This document shows, one piece after another, positions 35,092 through 44,824 of a stretch of DNA of 64,000 nt (position 1 is the stretch's first letter; each line of letters begins with the position of its first letter). The notes beneath the pieces are model-generated. The model was given only the letters and a program-made list of their open reading frames with translations. It searched no databases and was not told where the DNA came from. Origin of the DNA: CACPJA01 sp964629335 (GTDB lineage Bacteria > Pseudomonadota > Gammaproteobacteria > Steroidobacterales > UBA11654); the NCBI GenBank assembly GCA_964629335.1, contig CAZVRH010000002.1:20882-84881 (forward strand), read 5' to 3'. A program made the position numbers and the translations under genes.

Positions 35092-36522
35092 ATGAACATT
35101 GAATTATCACTGATTATCCCTGAATTAATTATAGCATCGGCTATTTGTTTACTTATTCTGGTCAACAGTTTTCTTTCATCAAATAAACGCTTCACCGGAT
35201 TGGTAATTGGTGCAATAACGATGGCTGTTTGTGCTTTGATTTCATTACTATCTTTATTAGACACGACAAACTTAATTATCTTCAAGGGTCACTATAAAAT
35301 TGATCATTTAGCAACTGGTCTAAAGCTTGTTACCTATCTAAGTGGATTCATTGTCTTCACAGGCACCAGAACCAATAAAGACAATGCCAAGAGCGAACTC
35401 ATATTGTTAGAACTTTTTGCAATACTTGGGGTCTCCATCCTTGCTTCTTCTAATAATTTATTAACATTATATTTAGGTTTAGAAACTCTCACATTATCGA
35501 TGTACGGCTTAGTTGCTTCTAAACGATCTTCTGAATTAGCCACTGAATCAGCTATGAAATTTTTCGTACTTGGTGCCATAGCTTCTGCAATATTCTTATA
35601 TGGTGTCTCTTTTGTTTACGGTTTATACGGGACTTTAACCTTTGGTGGATTTAATAACCCAATCATTAATGGATCCATAGAAATGCAATTAGCTCTAGCC
35701 TTTATTATATGCGGAATTGCTTTTAAATTTGGCGCTGTACCTTTTCATAGCTGGGTGCCTGATTCTTATCAAGGTGCAAGCACATCATCTGCTCTTTTTA
35801 TTTCCACAATACCTAAATTAGGAGCCTTTGCATTAATATATAGACTTCTATTTCAAACCTTTATCTCAAATGTAGAATTCTGGTCGTTGCTAATTCTATT
35901 CATCGGTCTTATATCTTTGATTCTAGGTAATATTATTGCTATAGCTCAAGATAATTTAAGAAGACTCTTGGGTTACTCTGCCATTGGGAACATCGGCTTC
36001 ACCCTTATCAGCTTTTCAATAGGAACAACCGATGGAATAACCGCTTCTTTAATCAGTCTAATTATTTATATTCTTAATACTGCAGTGGCATTTATGATTA
36101 TAGAAATCATCTCAACGGAGAACAGGTCTATTGTCACTCTTTCAGACATTAAAGATCTCAATTCATCTCGCCCGTGGATGTCATTACTGATGCTCCTCTC
36201 GATGTTTAGTATGGTGGGTATCCCGCCATTAATTGGTTTTTATGCAAAGTGGATAGTTCTGACCGAACTGATTAAAGCAGATATGTTAATCATAGGTCTG
36301 ATTGCCGTAATAATGTCAGTAATTGCAGCTTTCTATTATCTAAGAATCGTCTGGTATATGTATTTTGAAAAAAATGATCTACCAATGATGCAAGGAACTT
36401 CAAATATCTTCCAAAAAATATCCGTCAGTATTATCGGCCTGATGATTCTAATATTTGGTCTCTATCCGTCTCCAATTATTGATTTTTGCAAGTCTATTAT
36501 TTTCCCCATTTTTATTGATTGA
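35092..36522 (+). CDS. nuoN: NADH-quinone oxidoreductase subunit N
   Basis: Antiporter-like subunit ND2, last gene of the operon. The 476 residues contain NNLLTLYLGLETLTLSMYGLVA (Glu in YLGLETLTLSMY, about residue 131), KFGAVPFHSWVPDSYQGAST (about 212) with the conserved Lys, and LLGYSAIGNIGF (about 286). TM count is about 14. No terminator follows; the initiator tRNA promoter lies across the coding end. Confidence 0.96.
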   Translation: MNIELSLIIPELIIASAICLLILVNSFLSSNKRFTGLVIGAITMAVCALISLLSLLDTTNLIIFKGHYKIDHLATGLKLVTYLSGFIVFTGTRTNKDNAKSELILLELFAILGVSILASSNNLLTLYLGLETLTLSMYGLVASKRSSELATESAMKFFVLGAIASAIFLYGVSFVYGLYGTLTFGGFNNPIINGSIEMQLALAFIICGIAFKFGAVPFHSWVPDSYQGASTSSALFISTIPKLGAFALIYRLLFQTFISNVEFWSLLILFIGLISLILGNIIAIAQDNLRRLLGYSAIGNIGFTLISFSIGTTDGITASLISLIIYILNTAVAFMIIEIISTENRSIVTLSDIKDLNSSRPWMSLLMLLSMFSMVGIPPLIGFYAKWIVLTELIKADMLIIGLIAVIMSVIAAFYYLRIVWYMYFEKNDLPMMQGTSNIFQKISVSIIGLMILIFGLYPSPIIDFCKSIIFPIFID

Positions 36523-36543
36523 TTGATAAAAAAAGATTAGTAT
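36515..36543 (+). promoter_or_regulatory. Candidate promoter of initiator tRNA and rimP operon
   Basis: TTGATT (36515-36520) and TAGTAT (36538-36543) are 17 bp apart, each with four of six consensus bases. Transcription would begin near 36550, just before the tRNA 5' end at 36556. The -35 overlaps the nuoN stop region. Confidence 0.4.
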
Positions 36544-36555
36544 CTTCTGCACAGA

Positions 36556-36632
<77 letters not shown>

Positions 36633-36640
36633 TTTAGGTT

Positions 36641-36665
36641 AGGCCCCGTCTGGGGCTTTATTTTT
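36641..36665 (+). terminator. Intrinsic terminator in the rimP leader
   Basis: AGGCCCC (36641-36647) pairs with GGGGCTT (36652-36658, one G-U pair) around GTCT, followed by TATTTTT. It lies between the tRNA and rimP, so it would separate tRNA production from the rimP-nusA messenger and need partial read-through. In E. coli the same spot also holds terminators and NusA controls its own operon. Confidence 0.7.
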
Positions 36666-36676
36666 GATGGAGTAAA

Positions 36677-37132
36677 ATGGATTTTTTAGATAGTAAAATT
36701 AGAGAGCAAATAGAAACTTCGATTAATTCGATCGGTTTTGAATTAATGGACATTGAATGCAGTCCCAATAAAGGCGGACTTAAAATCACCACTTTCATTG
36801 ATCATTTCGATGGCATAACCTTAGATGATTGTGTCAAGGCTTCTAAAGCGATTGAACCTATACTTGAAAATGAAAACGATAAAGAGAGTTATTTATTAGA
36901 GGTTTCTTCACCTGGGCTAAATCGAAAACTGATTACAAAAGAACATTTTGATAGGTTCATTGGCAAACAAATTAAAGTTAAGTTAAAAAGCAAAATGGAT
37001 AACAGGAAGAATTTTAAAGGAGAGTTATTAGCTAGAACTCAAGATCAAATTGAAATACTTGTTGATAACTTAAAATTTAATATAGATATAGATTCTATTG
37101 AGATATGTAGAATTGTCCCTAAATTTAAATAA
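36677..37132 (+). CDS. rimP: Ribosome maturation factor RimP
   Basis: Assists assembly of the 30S subunit. The 151-residue protein has the usual two domains: an N-terminal alpha/beta domain with GFELMDIECSPNKGGLKITTFID (FELMDIECSPNKGGLKI at about residue 20), LDDCVKASKAIEPIL and the conserved YLLEVSSPGLNRKL (about 74-87), then an Sm-like C-terminal domain with FKGELL. ATG 36677 has GGAG four to eight bases upstream. It is the first coding gene of the metY-rimP-nusA-infB cluster. Confidence 0.96.
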   Translation: MDFLDSKIREQIETSINSIGFELMDIECSPNKGGLKITTFIDHFDGITLDDCVKASKAIEPILENENDKESYLLEVSSPGLNRKLITKEHFDRFIGKQIKVKLKSKMDNRKNFKGELLARTQDQIEILVDNLKFNIDIDSIEICRIVPKFK

Positions 37133-37141
37133 GAGAAGGAT

Positions 37142-38644
37142 ATGGCAGTAGAAATTATTAAAGTTGTAGACACAGTCTCTGAAGCCAAAGATGTGGAGAG
37201 GGAAGTTATATTTGAGGCGATCGAAAATGCAATTGCATCTGCTACAAAGAAAAAATACGAAGAGAACATGGATGTAAAAGTCATTATTGATAGAGACACG
37301 GGTGATTATAAAACCTACAGACAATGGATGGTTTTTGAAGATGACTCAAGAGAATTAGAAGATCCAGACATTGAACTTAGAATGATTGATGCAGTTGACG
37401 TTCAAAAAGATGCATCACCAGGTGAATATGTTCGTCAAGAGATCGATTCGGTGGATTTTGGAAGAATTGGAGCACAAATTGCCAAACAAGTAATCGTCCA
37501 AAAAGTTAGAGAAGCCGAAAAACAAAAGACCATAGATCGATTTTCAGACAATGTAGGAGAACTGGTCAGTGGCGTCGTTAAACGCTTGGATCGAAATGGT
37601 TTTTATATTGATATCGGAGGTAATTCAGAAGCATTTCTCCCAAGAAGAGAAATGATTCCTAAAGAAGCCATTCGTCCTCAAGATCGAATAAAAGCATTGT
37701 TAAAAGACATAAACACTGATTTAAAAGGCCCCCCATTAATCTTATCAAGAGTTATGCCTGAGTTCTTAGTTGAGCTTTTTAAAGTTGAAGTTCCAGAAAT
37801 AACACAAAATCTTATCGAAATCGTCGGCGCTTCAAGAGACCCTGGATTAAGAGCAAAAATTGCAGTTCGCTCAGACGATAAAAGAATCGACGCTGTTGGG
37901 GCTTGTGTCGGCATGAGAGGCTCTAGAGTTCAATCTGTTTCTAACGAGCTTAATGGAGAGAGAATAGATATCATCCTTTGGTCTGATAACGACGCACAGT
38001 ATGTTGTTAATGCTATGTCGCCTGCAAATGTTGTCTCTATAATTGTTGACGAAGAAAACCAATCAATGGACATCGCCGTTGAGGAAGCAAAATTATCACA
38101 AGCAATTGGACGCGGCGGACAGAACATAAGACTTGCCAGTGAACTGACACAATGGAAATTAAACATTCTAAGTGAAACAGAAGCCCTCGAGAAAGATGAT
38201 GCGGAATTAAAACAGATAACCGATCTATTCGTTGAATCATTATCAGTAGGAGACGATGTTGCAATATTGCTTGCACAAGAAGGTTTTACAACAATAGAAC
38301 AAGTTGCATATGTCCCAATATCTGAGCTAGAAAAAATTGATGGATTTGATGAGAAACTTGTCAATGAACTAAGAGAAAGAGCTCAAGATCAATTACTTAT
38401 TGAAGCTATTTCAACTGAAGAAAATCTGGATGAACATGGTCCTGAAGAAGATCTGCTTAAACTTGAATCTGTTAGTGAAGAATTGGCATATTCCTTAGCA
38501 AGATCAGGGATTAATACAAGGGAAAAACTTGCAGAACAATCTGTCGATGAACTAATTGATATAGAAGACATAAATGAAGAAGAAGCCGCTACCATCATTA
38601 TGGAAGCTAGGGAGATATGGTTCAATGATGATGATAAGGATTAA
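37142..38644 (+). CDS. nusA: Transcription termination/antitermination factor NusA
   Basis: Binds RNA polymerase and RNA to modulate pausing, termination and antitermination. The 500 residues (E. coli 495) include the RNAP-binding N-terminus (about 1-130), an S1 domain with GELVSGVVKRLDRNGFYIDIGG (GVVKRLDRNGFYIDIGG at about 146), KH1 with DPGLRAKIAVRS and GACVGMRGSRVQ, KH2 with SQAIGRGGQNIRLASELT (about 319) and two C-terminal acidic repeats, which are found in gamma- and betaproteobacteria. ATG 37142 follows GAGAAGG eight bases after rimP. Confidence 0.97.
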   Translation: MAVEIIKVVDTVSEAKDVEREVIFEAIENAIASATKKKYEENMDVKVIIDRDTGDYKTYRQWMVFEDDSRELEDPDIELRMIDAVDVQKDASPGEYVRQEIDSVDFGRIGAQIAKQVIVQKVREAEKQKTIDRFSDNVGELVSGVVKRLDRNGFYIDIGGNSEAFLPRREMIPKEAIRPQDRIKALLKDINTDLKGPPLILSRVMPEFLVELFKVEVPEITQNLIEIVGASRDPGLRAKIAVRSDDKRIDAVGACVGMRGSRVQSVSNELNGERIDIILWSDNDAQYVVNAMSPANVVSIIVDEENQSMDIAVEEAKLSQAIGRGGQNIRLASELTQWKLNILSETEALEKDDAELKQITDLFVESLSVGDDVAILLAQEGFTTIEQVAYVPISELEKIDGFDEKLVNELRERAQDQLLIEAISTEENLDEHGPEEDLLKLESVSEELAYSLARSGINTREKLAEQSVDELIDIEDINEEEAATIIMEAREIWFNDDDKD

Positions 38645-38660
38645 CATTTGAGAAAACACT

Positions 38661-41072
38661 ATGTCTAATACAACAGTATCAAAGCTAGCCTTGGCACTTA
38701 AAATCAGTCCAGATAAACTGATTTCACAATTGAATGATGCAGGTGTTAGTGTTAAGAATGAAACTGATGAATTATCCAATGACCAGAAGTTGACTCTGTT
38801 AAATCATCTAAGAGGCAGTCACGCTACAAAAAAAGAAATTAAATCTCCTAAAAAGTTAACGGTTAACAGAAGATCGCAAAGTGAATTGAAATTATCTGGG
38901 GGATTTGGGACTTCAAGAACAGTTAATGTTGAAGTAAGAAAAAAGAAAACATATTTAAACAAAGAATCTCTCATTGAAGATGCAAAGCAGGAAAATGCAT
39001 TAAATGAAGAAATTGAACAAAAGAAACAACAAAACATTAAACAAGAAACTTCAGAAGAGATTCAGGATATACCGACTACAGATAACAATGATAATGAAAT
39101 AAATCAAAATATTCCCCCTGCAGTTGACGCTACTAAATCTCAAGGCAAGCCTAGTAAGAAAAAAAGAAAAAAAGGCAAACCTGCAAAAAAAGAAGACCCA
39201 TTCGAAATGGTAGAACTCCATGTTAAGGGCCGAGTAAAACGAAAGAAAAAAAGACAAATTAGAAGAACAGTTAATCCGGCTTCTCTGGACCAATCCCATT
39301 CTTTCGAAAAACCTACTGCACCAATAATTAAAGATATCTCAGTGCCGTCTTCAATTTCACCACAAGAAATTGCCCAAAAATTAGCCATAAAAGTCAATGA
39401 AGTAATCTCAGTTTTAATTAATCAAGGGATTATGATTACTGGAAATGATCACATTGACCAAGACACAGCAATACTAATCATTGAAGAGCTAGGACATAAA
39501 GCTTATCCAATGGATGAACGATCGGTTGAGGACTCAATTTTTGATCAACAAACAAACCCAAATGATTTGGTAGAAAGGCCTCCTGTCGTCACTATCATGG
39601 GACACGTTGATCATGGTAAAACTTCTTTGCTGGATTATATTAGAAAATCAAAGGTCACTGACAGTGAAGCGGGTGGAATTACACAACACATCGGTGCTTA
39701 TACTATCAATTATCAGAACAAGGATATCACTTTCCTGGATACACCCGGCCATGCTGCCTTTTCTCAGATGAGATCTAGAGGAGCCAATATCACGGATATT
39801 GTTATTTTAATAGTCGCTGCAGATGATGGTGTTAAACCCCAAACTAAAGAAGCCATTCAGCATGCAAAAACTGCAAAAGTACCGATCATAATAGCAATTA
39901 ATAAAATTGATAAACCCGAATCAGATATTGAAAAAGTTAGAAATGAGTTGATGGCAGAAGAAATTCTTCCAGAGGAACTTGGGGGTGAGCACTTATTCGT
40001 AAATGTTTCGGCTAAATCTGGTGATGGAATTGATGATCTACTAGATACCGTTTTACTCCAATCTGAAGTACTAGAGCTTAAAGCTCCGAATGAAGGCAGG
40101 CCAATAGGTTCAGTAATCGAATCAGGAATAGAAAGTGGTAAAGGTGCTGTGGCAACTATCCTCATACAAGAAGGGAGACTAAATAAAGGTGATCTAGTGA
40201 TCGTGGGTGAAGAATCTGGAAAGGCACGATTGCTTCTAAATGAGAACTCTGAACAATTAGATTATGCAATACCGTCCATGCCTGTAAGATTGTACGGACT
40301 GTCTGCTGCTCCAAATACAGGCGAAGAAATGAGAGTAATAGATTCAGAAAGACAAGCAAAAGAAATTATTGAAACGAGAAAATCAAATAGAAAACAGAAT
40401 CTATTAAATGAAAAACAAACACTAAGAATGAAATCCTTTATGGAGAGCTCAGGTTCTACAACCGATAAAAAAACCATCCCTATTATGATTAAAGCAGATG
40501 TTCAAGGCAGTTCAGAAGCAATCAAAGAATCTCTGATTAAATTAGAAACTGAAGAAGTCGAAATTGACATAGTCTCAAGTTCAATTGGGGGTATTACAGA
40601 ATCCGACATTAATTTAGCGGAAGCCTCTGATGCTTTTATTATTGGCTTCAATGTTAGGGCTGATACTACAGCTCGTAAAATGATTAAAGATTCTATAGTG
40701 GATGTTAAATATTACAGTGTTATTTATGAAACTATTGAAGATATAGAAAATATGATCAGTGGCCTCTCAGCGCCAATAATAAAAGAACAAATATGCGGTC
40801 TTGCTGAAGTACGAGATATTTTCGATTCACCAACACTGGGCAAAATTGCAGGGTGCTTAGTTATAGATGGAACCGTTATTAGATCCAATCCAATAAGAGT
40901 CTTAAGAGACAACACAGTAATTTACGAAGGTGAATTAGAGTCACTTAGACGTTTTAAGGACGATGTTAATGAAGTTCAATCAGGAACTGAATGCGGTATT
41001 GGTGTAAAAAATTATAACGACGTTAAAACAGGCGATCAAATAGAGTGTTATAAAATGGTTGAAAGTAAGTAA
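38661..41072 (+). CDS. infB: Translation initiation factor IF-2
   Basis: GTPase that brings initiator tRNA to the 30S subunit and promotes subunit joining. The 803 residues are shorter than E. coli IF2-1 (890). Domains in order: IF2_N-like (about 1-50), a Lys/Glu-rich linker (about 60-210), a second IF2_N with SPQEIAQKLAIKVNEVI (about 230), the GTPase domain with GHVDHGKT (about 314), DTPGHAAFS and NKIDKPESD, then beta-barrel and initiator-tRNA-binding domains ending near SGTECGIGVKNYNDVKTGDQ. The shortening is in the linker. Confidence 0.97.
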   Translation: MSNTTVSKLALALKISPDKLISQLNDAGVSVKNETDELSNDQKLTLLNHLRGSHATKKEIKSPKKLTVNRRSQSELKLSGGFGTSRTVNVEVRKKKTYLNKESLIEDAKQENALNEEIEQKKQQNIKQETSEEIQDIPTTDNNDNEINQNIPPAVDATKSQGKPSKKKRKKGKPAKKEDPFEMVELHVKGRVKRKKKRQIRRTVNPASLDQSHSFEKPTAPIIKDISVPSSISPQEIAQKLAIKVNEVISVLINQGIMITGNDHIDQDTAILIIEELGHKAYPMDERSVEDSIFDQQTNPNDLVERPPVVTIMGHVDHGKTSLLDYIRKSKVTDSEAGGITQHIGAYTINYQNKDITFLDTPGHAAFSQMRSRGANITDIVILIVAADDGVKPQTKEAIQHAKTAKVPIIIAINKIDKPESDIEKVRNELMAEEILPEELGGEHLFVNVSAKSGDGIDDLLDTVLLQSEVLELKAPNEGRPIGSVIESGIESGKGAVATILIQEGRLNKGDLVIVGEESGKARLLLNENSEQLDYAIPSMPVRLYGLSAAPNTGEEMRVIDSERQAKEIIETRKSNRKQNLLNEKQTLRMKSFMESSGSTTDKKTIPIMIKADVQGSSEAIKESLIKLETEEVEIDIVSSSIGGITESDINLAEASDAFIIGFNVRADTTARKMIKDSIVDVKYYSVIYETIEDIENMISGLSAPIIKEQICGLAEVRDIFDSPTLGKIAGCLVIDGTVIRSNPIRVLRDNTVIYEGELESLRRFKDDVNEVQSGTECGIGVKNYNDVKTGDQIECYKMVESK

Positions 41073-41075
41073 TTA

Positions 41076-41435
41076 ATGGCCAATGACTATTCAGCATCTA
41101 ATCGATTAGAGAAAAGAATTCAAAGAATCATCAGTCACAACCTGATTCATAATATTAAAGATAATAGACTTAAAGATGTCTCCATAAATGACGTTCAATT
41201 AACTAAAGATTTAAGTATTGCAAAAGTTTTTTGCTCAACTCTTGTTCAAGAAAAATCCAATAAACATCTTGAAAAGTTGTTATCTAAGGCTTCTGGTTTT
41301 TTCAAAAAAGAAATCGGAAAATCTTTAAACATAAAAAAAATACCCGATCTTCACTTTATCATCGACAATCATGAAGAATACGCTAATCGAATAAACCAAC
41401 TTATTGAAGATGCCGTAAAAAATGACAAAAAATAA
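41076..41435 (+). CDS. rbfA: 30S ribosome-binding factor RbfA
   Basis: Late 30S assembly factor acting on the 16S 5' region. The 119-residue protein is a single KH-like domain: RLEKRIQRIISHNL at about residue 11, the strand VSINDVQLTKDLSIAKVFCS (INDVQLTKDLSIAKVFCS at about 37), and the family end IPDLHFIIDNHEEYANRINQLIE (LHFIIDNHEEYANRINQLIE at about 91). It starts 3 bp after infB and overlaps truB by 14 nt. Confidence 0.94.
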   Translation: MANDYSASNRLEKRIQRIISHNLIHNIKDNRLKDVSINDVQLTKDLSIAKVFCSTLVQEKSNKHLEKLLSKASGFFKKEIGKSLNIKKIPDLHFIIDNHEEYANRINQLIEDAVKNDKK

Positions 41436-42327
41436 CAATGAAGTGAATGGGATATTATTACTTGATAAAGCCAAAGGCATATCTTCAAACAAGATCTTAC
41501 AAAAAGTTAAAGCGCTGTTTAACGCTAACAAGGCAGGACATTGCGGAACTTTGGATCCATTAGCAACAGGGCTTTTACCAATATGTTTTGGTGCTGCTAC
41601 CAAAACAGTTCCGTATTTAATTAACTCATCCAAAACCTATAATGTAACGGCTAAATTAGGAGAAAAAACAACCACAGGCGACTCAGAAGGAGAAGTTATC
41701 GAGCATGTACAAAATCAAAAAAACTATACAATCCAAGAAATCAAAACAGTCCTGGACGTATTTATTGGAGAAATAAATCAAACTCCTCCTATGTATTCTG
41801 CCGTTAAAGTAAATGGAACCCCTTTATATAAAATTGCTCGGAAAGGAAAAAGCGTTCTCAGGAAAACAAGAACGATAAACATTCATAAAATCCTAATTAA
41901 TTCATTGGAAAAAAACATGATAAACCTGAGCATTCACTGCAGCAAAGGAACCTACATTAGAACCTTGATTGAAGACATTGCCATACAGTTAAAAACACAT
42001 GGCCATGTTAAAGAGTTAAGACGTCTTTCTATAGATGCATTTGGAACACAAGAAATGATTTCAATTGAGCAACTCTTGGACTGCGACGACGATAAATTAA
42101 CTCATTTTCTAAAACCCATTGATTTTGGCTTAAAGCACTTACCGAGTCTTGTAATCAATAAAGAAGATTCAATTCGATTCTGCCAAGGTCAAGAGATTAA
42201 ATACAGCAACCTTGGGCTAAATAAAAAAACGATCAGAATTTATAACAGTAAACGAATTTTAATTGGGCTTGCCACCCAACAAATAAGAGATTACATAAAG
42301 CCCGTTAAAGTTTTTGTAAATAATTAA
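41422..42327 (+). CDS. truB: tRNA pseudouridine-55 synthase TruB
   Basis: Makes pseudouridine 55 in the T loop of tRNAs. The 301 residues contain the start GILLLDKAKGISSNKIL, the catalytic Asp in HCGTLDPLATGLLPI (about residue 45), the YNVTAKLGEKTTTGDSEGE segment (about 73), TPPMYSAVKVNGTPLYKIAR (SAVKVNGTPLYKIARKG at about 126) and SKGTYIRTLIEDI (about 174) with the PUA-like C-terminus. ATG 41422 lies inside the rbfA end (14-nt overlap). Confidence 0.97.
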   Translation: MTKNNNEVNGILLLDKAKGISSNKILQKVKALFNANKAGHCGTLDPLATGLLPICFGAATKTVPYLINSSKTYNVTAKLGEKTTTGDSEGEVIEHVQNQKNYTIQEIKTVLDVFIGEINQTPPMYSAVKVNGTPLYKIARKGKSVLRKTRTINIHKILINSLEKNMINLSIHCSKGTYIRTLIEDIAIQLKTHGHVKELRRLSIDAFGTQEMISIEQLLDCDDDKLTHFLKPIDFGLKHLPSLVINKEDSIRFCQGQEIKYSNLGLNKKTIRIYNSKRILIGLATQQIRDYIKPVKVFVNN

Positions 42328-42335
42328 TTATCTTG

Positions 42336-42363
42336 TTGTTGTAATGGTTAATGTATGTAGAAT
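42336..42363 (+). promoter_or_regulatory. Candidate promoter of rpsO-pnp
   Basis: TTGTTG (42336-42341) and TAGAAT (42358-42363) are 16 bp apart; the -10 matches five of six, the -35 only three of six. Transcription would start near 42370, 25 nt before rpsO. Confidence 0.4.
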
Positions 42364-42394
42364 AGCGTTTTGAAAATAACAATTAATAGAAATA

Positions 42395-42664
42395 ATGACT
42401 TTATCAACCGATACAAAGAAAGAAGTTATAGACAAATACCAGACTTCCAAGGAAGATACTGGTTCGACTAATGTACAAGTTGCATTATTAACAGAGAAGA
42501 TAAACTCTTTAACGGATCATTTTAAGATTCATAAAAAAGATAATCATTCTAGAAGAGGGCTTTTGATGATGGTAAATAAAAGAAGAAAACTTCTTGATTA
42601 CCTTAAATCTAAGGATCTTCCGTCTTATAAGCAGCTTATTTCAGATTTAGGATTGAGAAAGTAA
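42395..42664 (+). CDS. rpsO: 30S ribosomal protein S15
   Basis: Primary 16S rRNA-binding protein of the small-subunit platform. The 89 residues equal the family length, with GSTNVQVALLTEKINSLTDHFK (VQVALLTEKINSLTDHFK at about residue 26), HKKDNHSRRGLLMMVNKRRKLLDYL (SRRGLLMMVNKRRKLLDYL at about 51) and the C-terminal YKQLISDLGLRK. It sits between truB and pnp as in E. coli, with its own likely promoter. Confidence 0.98.
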   Translation: MTLSTDTKKEVIDKYQTSKEDTGSTNVQVALLTEKINSLTDHFKIHKKDNHSRRGLLMMVNKRRKLLDYLKSKDLPSYKQLISDLGLRK

Positions 42665-42710
42665 ATATTTTTAAATAGAGCAATAGGGCTCTTAATAAAA
42701 AGGAAAATAA

Positions 42711-44798
42711 GTGAATCAAATATCTAAAGAGATCATAATCAATGATCAAAAAATCGTATTAGAAACTGGAAAAATCGCAAGACAAGCAAATGGGTCTGTT
42801 CTTGTTTCATGTGAAGGAACATCAATATTAGCTACAGTTGCAGGCCGTAAAGAGGCGTCAGAAGGTCAAAGCTTCTTTCCACTCTCAGTTAACTATCAAG
42901 AAAAAACATACGCAGCGGGAAAGATACCTGGAGGGTTTTTTAAACGTGAGGGCAGACCTTCAGAAAAAGAAACCTTAATCTCTAGACTCATTGATAGACC
43001 ATTACGGCCATCATTTCCAGATGACTTTTTAAATGAAATACAAGTTGTCTTAACAGTAGTGAGCTTAAACCCAGAGGTGCAAACAGATATCTTATCTATG
43101 ATTGGAGCATCCGCTGCTATCTCTATATCCGATATCCCTTTTAATGGTCCAATTGGTGGAGCAAGAGTCGGCTACATTGACAATAAGTTCGTAATTAACC
43201 CGACAGTCAGTCAAATGGAAGATTCTAAACTCGATCTTATTGTTGCAGGAACCAAAGAAGCAATTCTAATGGTTGAATCTGAAGTTGATATTTTATCTGA
43301 AGAAATCATGTTAGATGCCGTAATGGCAGGTCATGAGGCAATAAAAGACACTATACTGGGAATAGACGGATTAGTTGAACAAGCTGGTAAGGATAAGTGG
43401 GTTATTGAAACTGTCGTACAAGATGAAAAACTTAAAAAGATTGTTAATGACCTAGCTTTTGAGAAAATTAAAACAGCTTACCAAACCGCAGATAAAGTAG
43501 ATCGACAAAATCAACTTGAAGAAATAAAAAACTTTGCTCTTGATGGGGTTAATACTGAGAATAACGAAGAATACGAATCATCTGATGTTTTAAGTCTAGT
43601 TAAGAAAATTGAAAAAGAGATAGTCAGATCTCAAATACTCAATGGTGACGCTAGAATAGATGGAAGAGACACAGAAACTGTTAGAGATATCAACATTGAA
43701 TTAAATATTCTAGAAAGAGCTCATGGATCTGCATTGTTTACCCGAGGAGAGACTCAAGCTCTTGTTGCTACGACCTTAGGTACTGAGAGATCTTCCCAAA
43801 TAATTGATGCTCTTGAAGGAGAATACAAAGATAAGTTTATGCTTCATTACAATTTCCCACCTTACTCAGTTGGTGAAACAGGCTTTATGGGATCACCAAA
43901 AAGAAGAGAGATTGGTCACGGTAAACTCGCCAGACGATCGTTAGAGGCTGTGCTTCCAGATATGGACACTTTTCCTTATGCAATTCGATTGGTATCTGAA
44001 ATTACTGAATCAAACGGTTCCAGTTCGATGGCAACTGTTTGTGGTTCAAGTTTGTCCCTAATGCATGCAGGAATACCAATAAAGTCCCACGTGGCTGGAA
44101 TAGCAATGGGACTTGTCAAAGAAGGTGATCAATATAAGGTCCTAACAGATATCTTGGGTGATGAAGATCATCTAGGTGATATGGACTTTAAAGTTGCTGG
44201 GACTTCTGAAGGTATTACCGCCTTACAAATGGATATTAAAATTGACGGTATCACAAAATCAATAATGCATGATGCTCTAGAACAGGCAAAAAAAGCAAGG
44301 TTGCACATACTTGATTTAATGAATAAATCTATTGCTAAACCCTCTGAGAATTATTCACCATTTGCTCCATCAATAATTACGATAACGGTTCCAAAAGACA
44401 GAATCAGAGACGTCATTGGTAAGGGTGGTTCGACCATTAAATCTTTAACAGAAGTGACTGGAGCTCAAATCGACATCAACGACGACGGGGTTGTCACCAT
44501 AGCTTCTGTCGATCAGTCTTCAGGTCAAATGGCTAAAGAAAAAATTGAACTGCTGACCGCTGAGGTAGAAAAAGACAAGATATACGAAGGAAGGGTTTCT
44601 AAAATTATGGATTTTGGAGCTTTTGTAACAATTCTTCCGGGTCGAGACGGTTTAGTTCATATTTCTGAAATCTCTGAAGATCGAGTGGAAAAAGTGACCG
44701 ATGTTTTATCTGAAGGTCAAATTATCAATGTAAAAGTGATTGAAATTGACAGACAAAATCGAATCAGACTGTCTATGAAGAAAATAGAACAAGACTAA
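42711..44798 (+). CDS. pnp: Polyribonucleotide nucleotidyltransferase (PNPase)
   Basis: 3'-5' phosphorolytic exoribonuclease of mRNA decay. The 695 residues (E. coli 711) contain two RNase PH domains, with FFKREGRPSEKETLISRLIDRPLRP in the first (REGRPSEKETLISRLIDRP at about 79) and GSALFTRGETQALVATTLGT in the second (FTRGETQALVATTLGT at about 343), then a KH domain (DVIGKGGSTIKSLTE, about 565) and an S1 domain (YEGRVSKIMDFGAFV, about 624). The start is GTG 42711 with AGGA upstream. A 5-bp hairpin (42677-42692) lies in the leader. Confidence 0.98.
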   Translation: MNQISKEIIINDQKIVLETGKIARQANGSVLVSCEGTSILATVAGRKEASEGQSFFPLSVNYQEKTYAAGKIPGGFFKREGRPSEKETLISRLIDRPLRPSFPDDFLNEIQVVLTVVSLNPEVQTDILSMIGASAAISISDIPFNGPIGGARVGYIDNKFVINPTVSQMEDSKLDLIVAGTKEAILMVESEVDILSEEIMLDAVMAGHEAIKDTILGIDGLVEQAGKDKWVIETVVQDEKLKKIVNDLAFEKIKTAYQTADKVDRQNQLEEIKNFALDGVNTENNEEYESSDVLSLVKKIEKEIVRSQILNGDARIDGRDTETVRDINIELNILERAHGSALFTRGETQALVATTLGTERSSQIIDALEGEYKDKFMLHYNFPPYSVGETGFMGSPKRREIGHGKLARRSLEAVLPDMDTFPYAIRLVSEITESNGSSSMATVCGSSLSLMHAGIPIKSHVAGIAMGLVKEGDQYKVLTDILGDEDHLGDMDFKVAGTSEGITALQMDIKIDGITKSIMHDALEQAKKARLHILDLMNKSIAKPSENYSPFAPSIITITVPKDRIRDVIGKGGSTIKSLTEVTGAQIDINDDGVVTIASVDQSSGQMAKEKIELLTAEVEKDKIYEGRVSKIMDFGAFVTILPGRDGLVHISEISEDRVEKVTDVLSEGQIINVKVIEIDRQNRIRLSMKKIEQD

Positions 44799-44824
44799 CA
44801 ATTAATTATCGCTGAATTGTTTTT
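44797..44824 (+). terminator. Terminator between convergent pnp and dksA
   Basis: AACAATT (44797-44803) and AATTGTT (44815-44821) form a perfect 7-bp stem with an 11-nt loop, followed by TTT. It overlaps the pnp stop and the dksA end. The stem is A/T-rich so strength is uncertain. Confidence 0.4.
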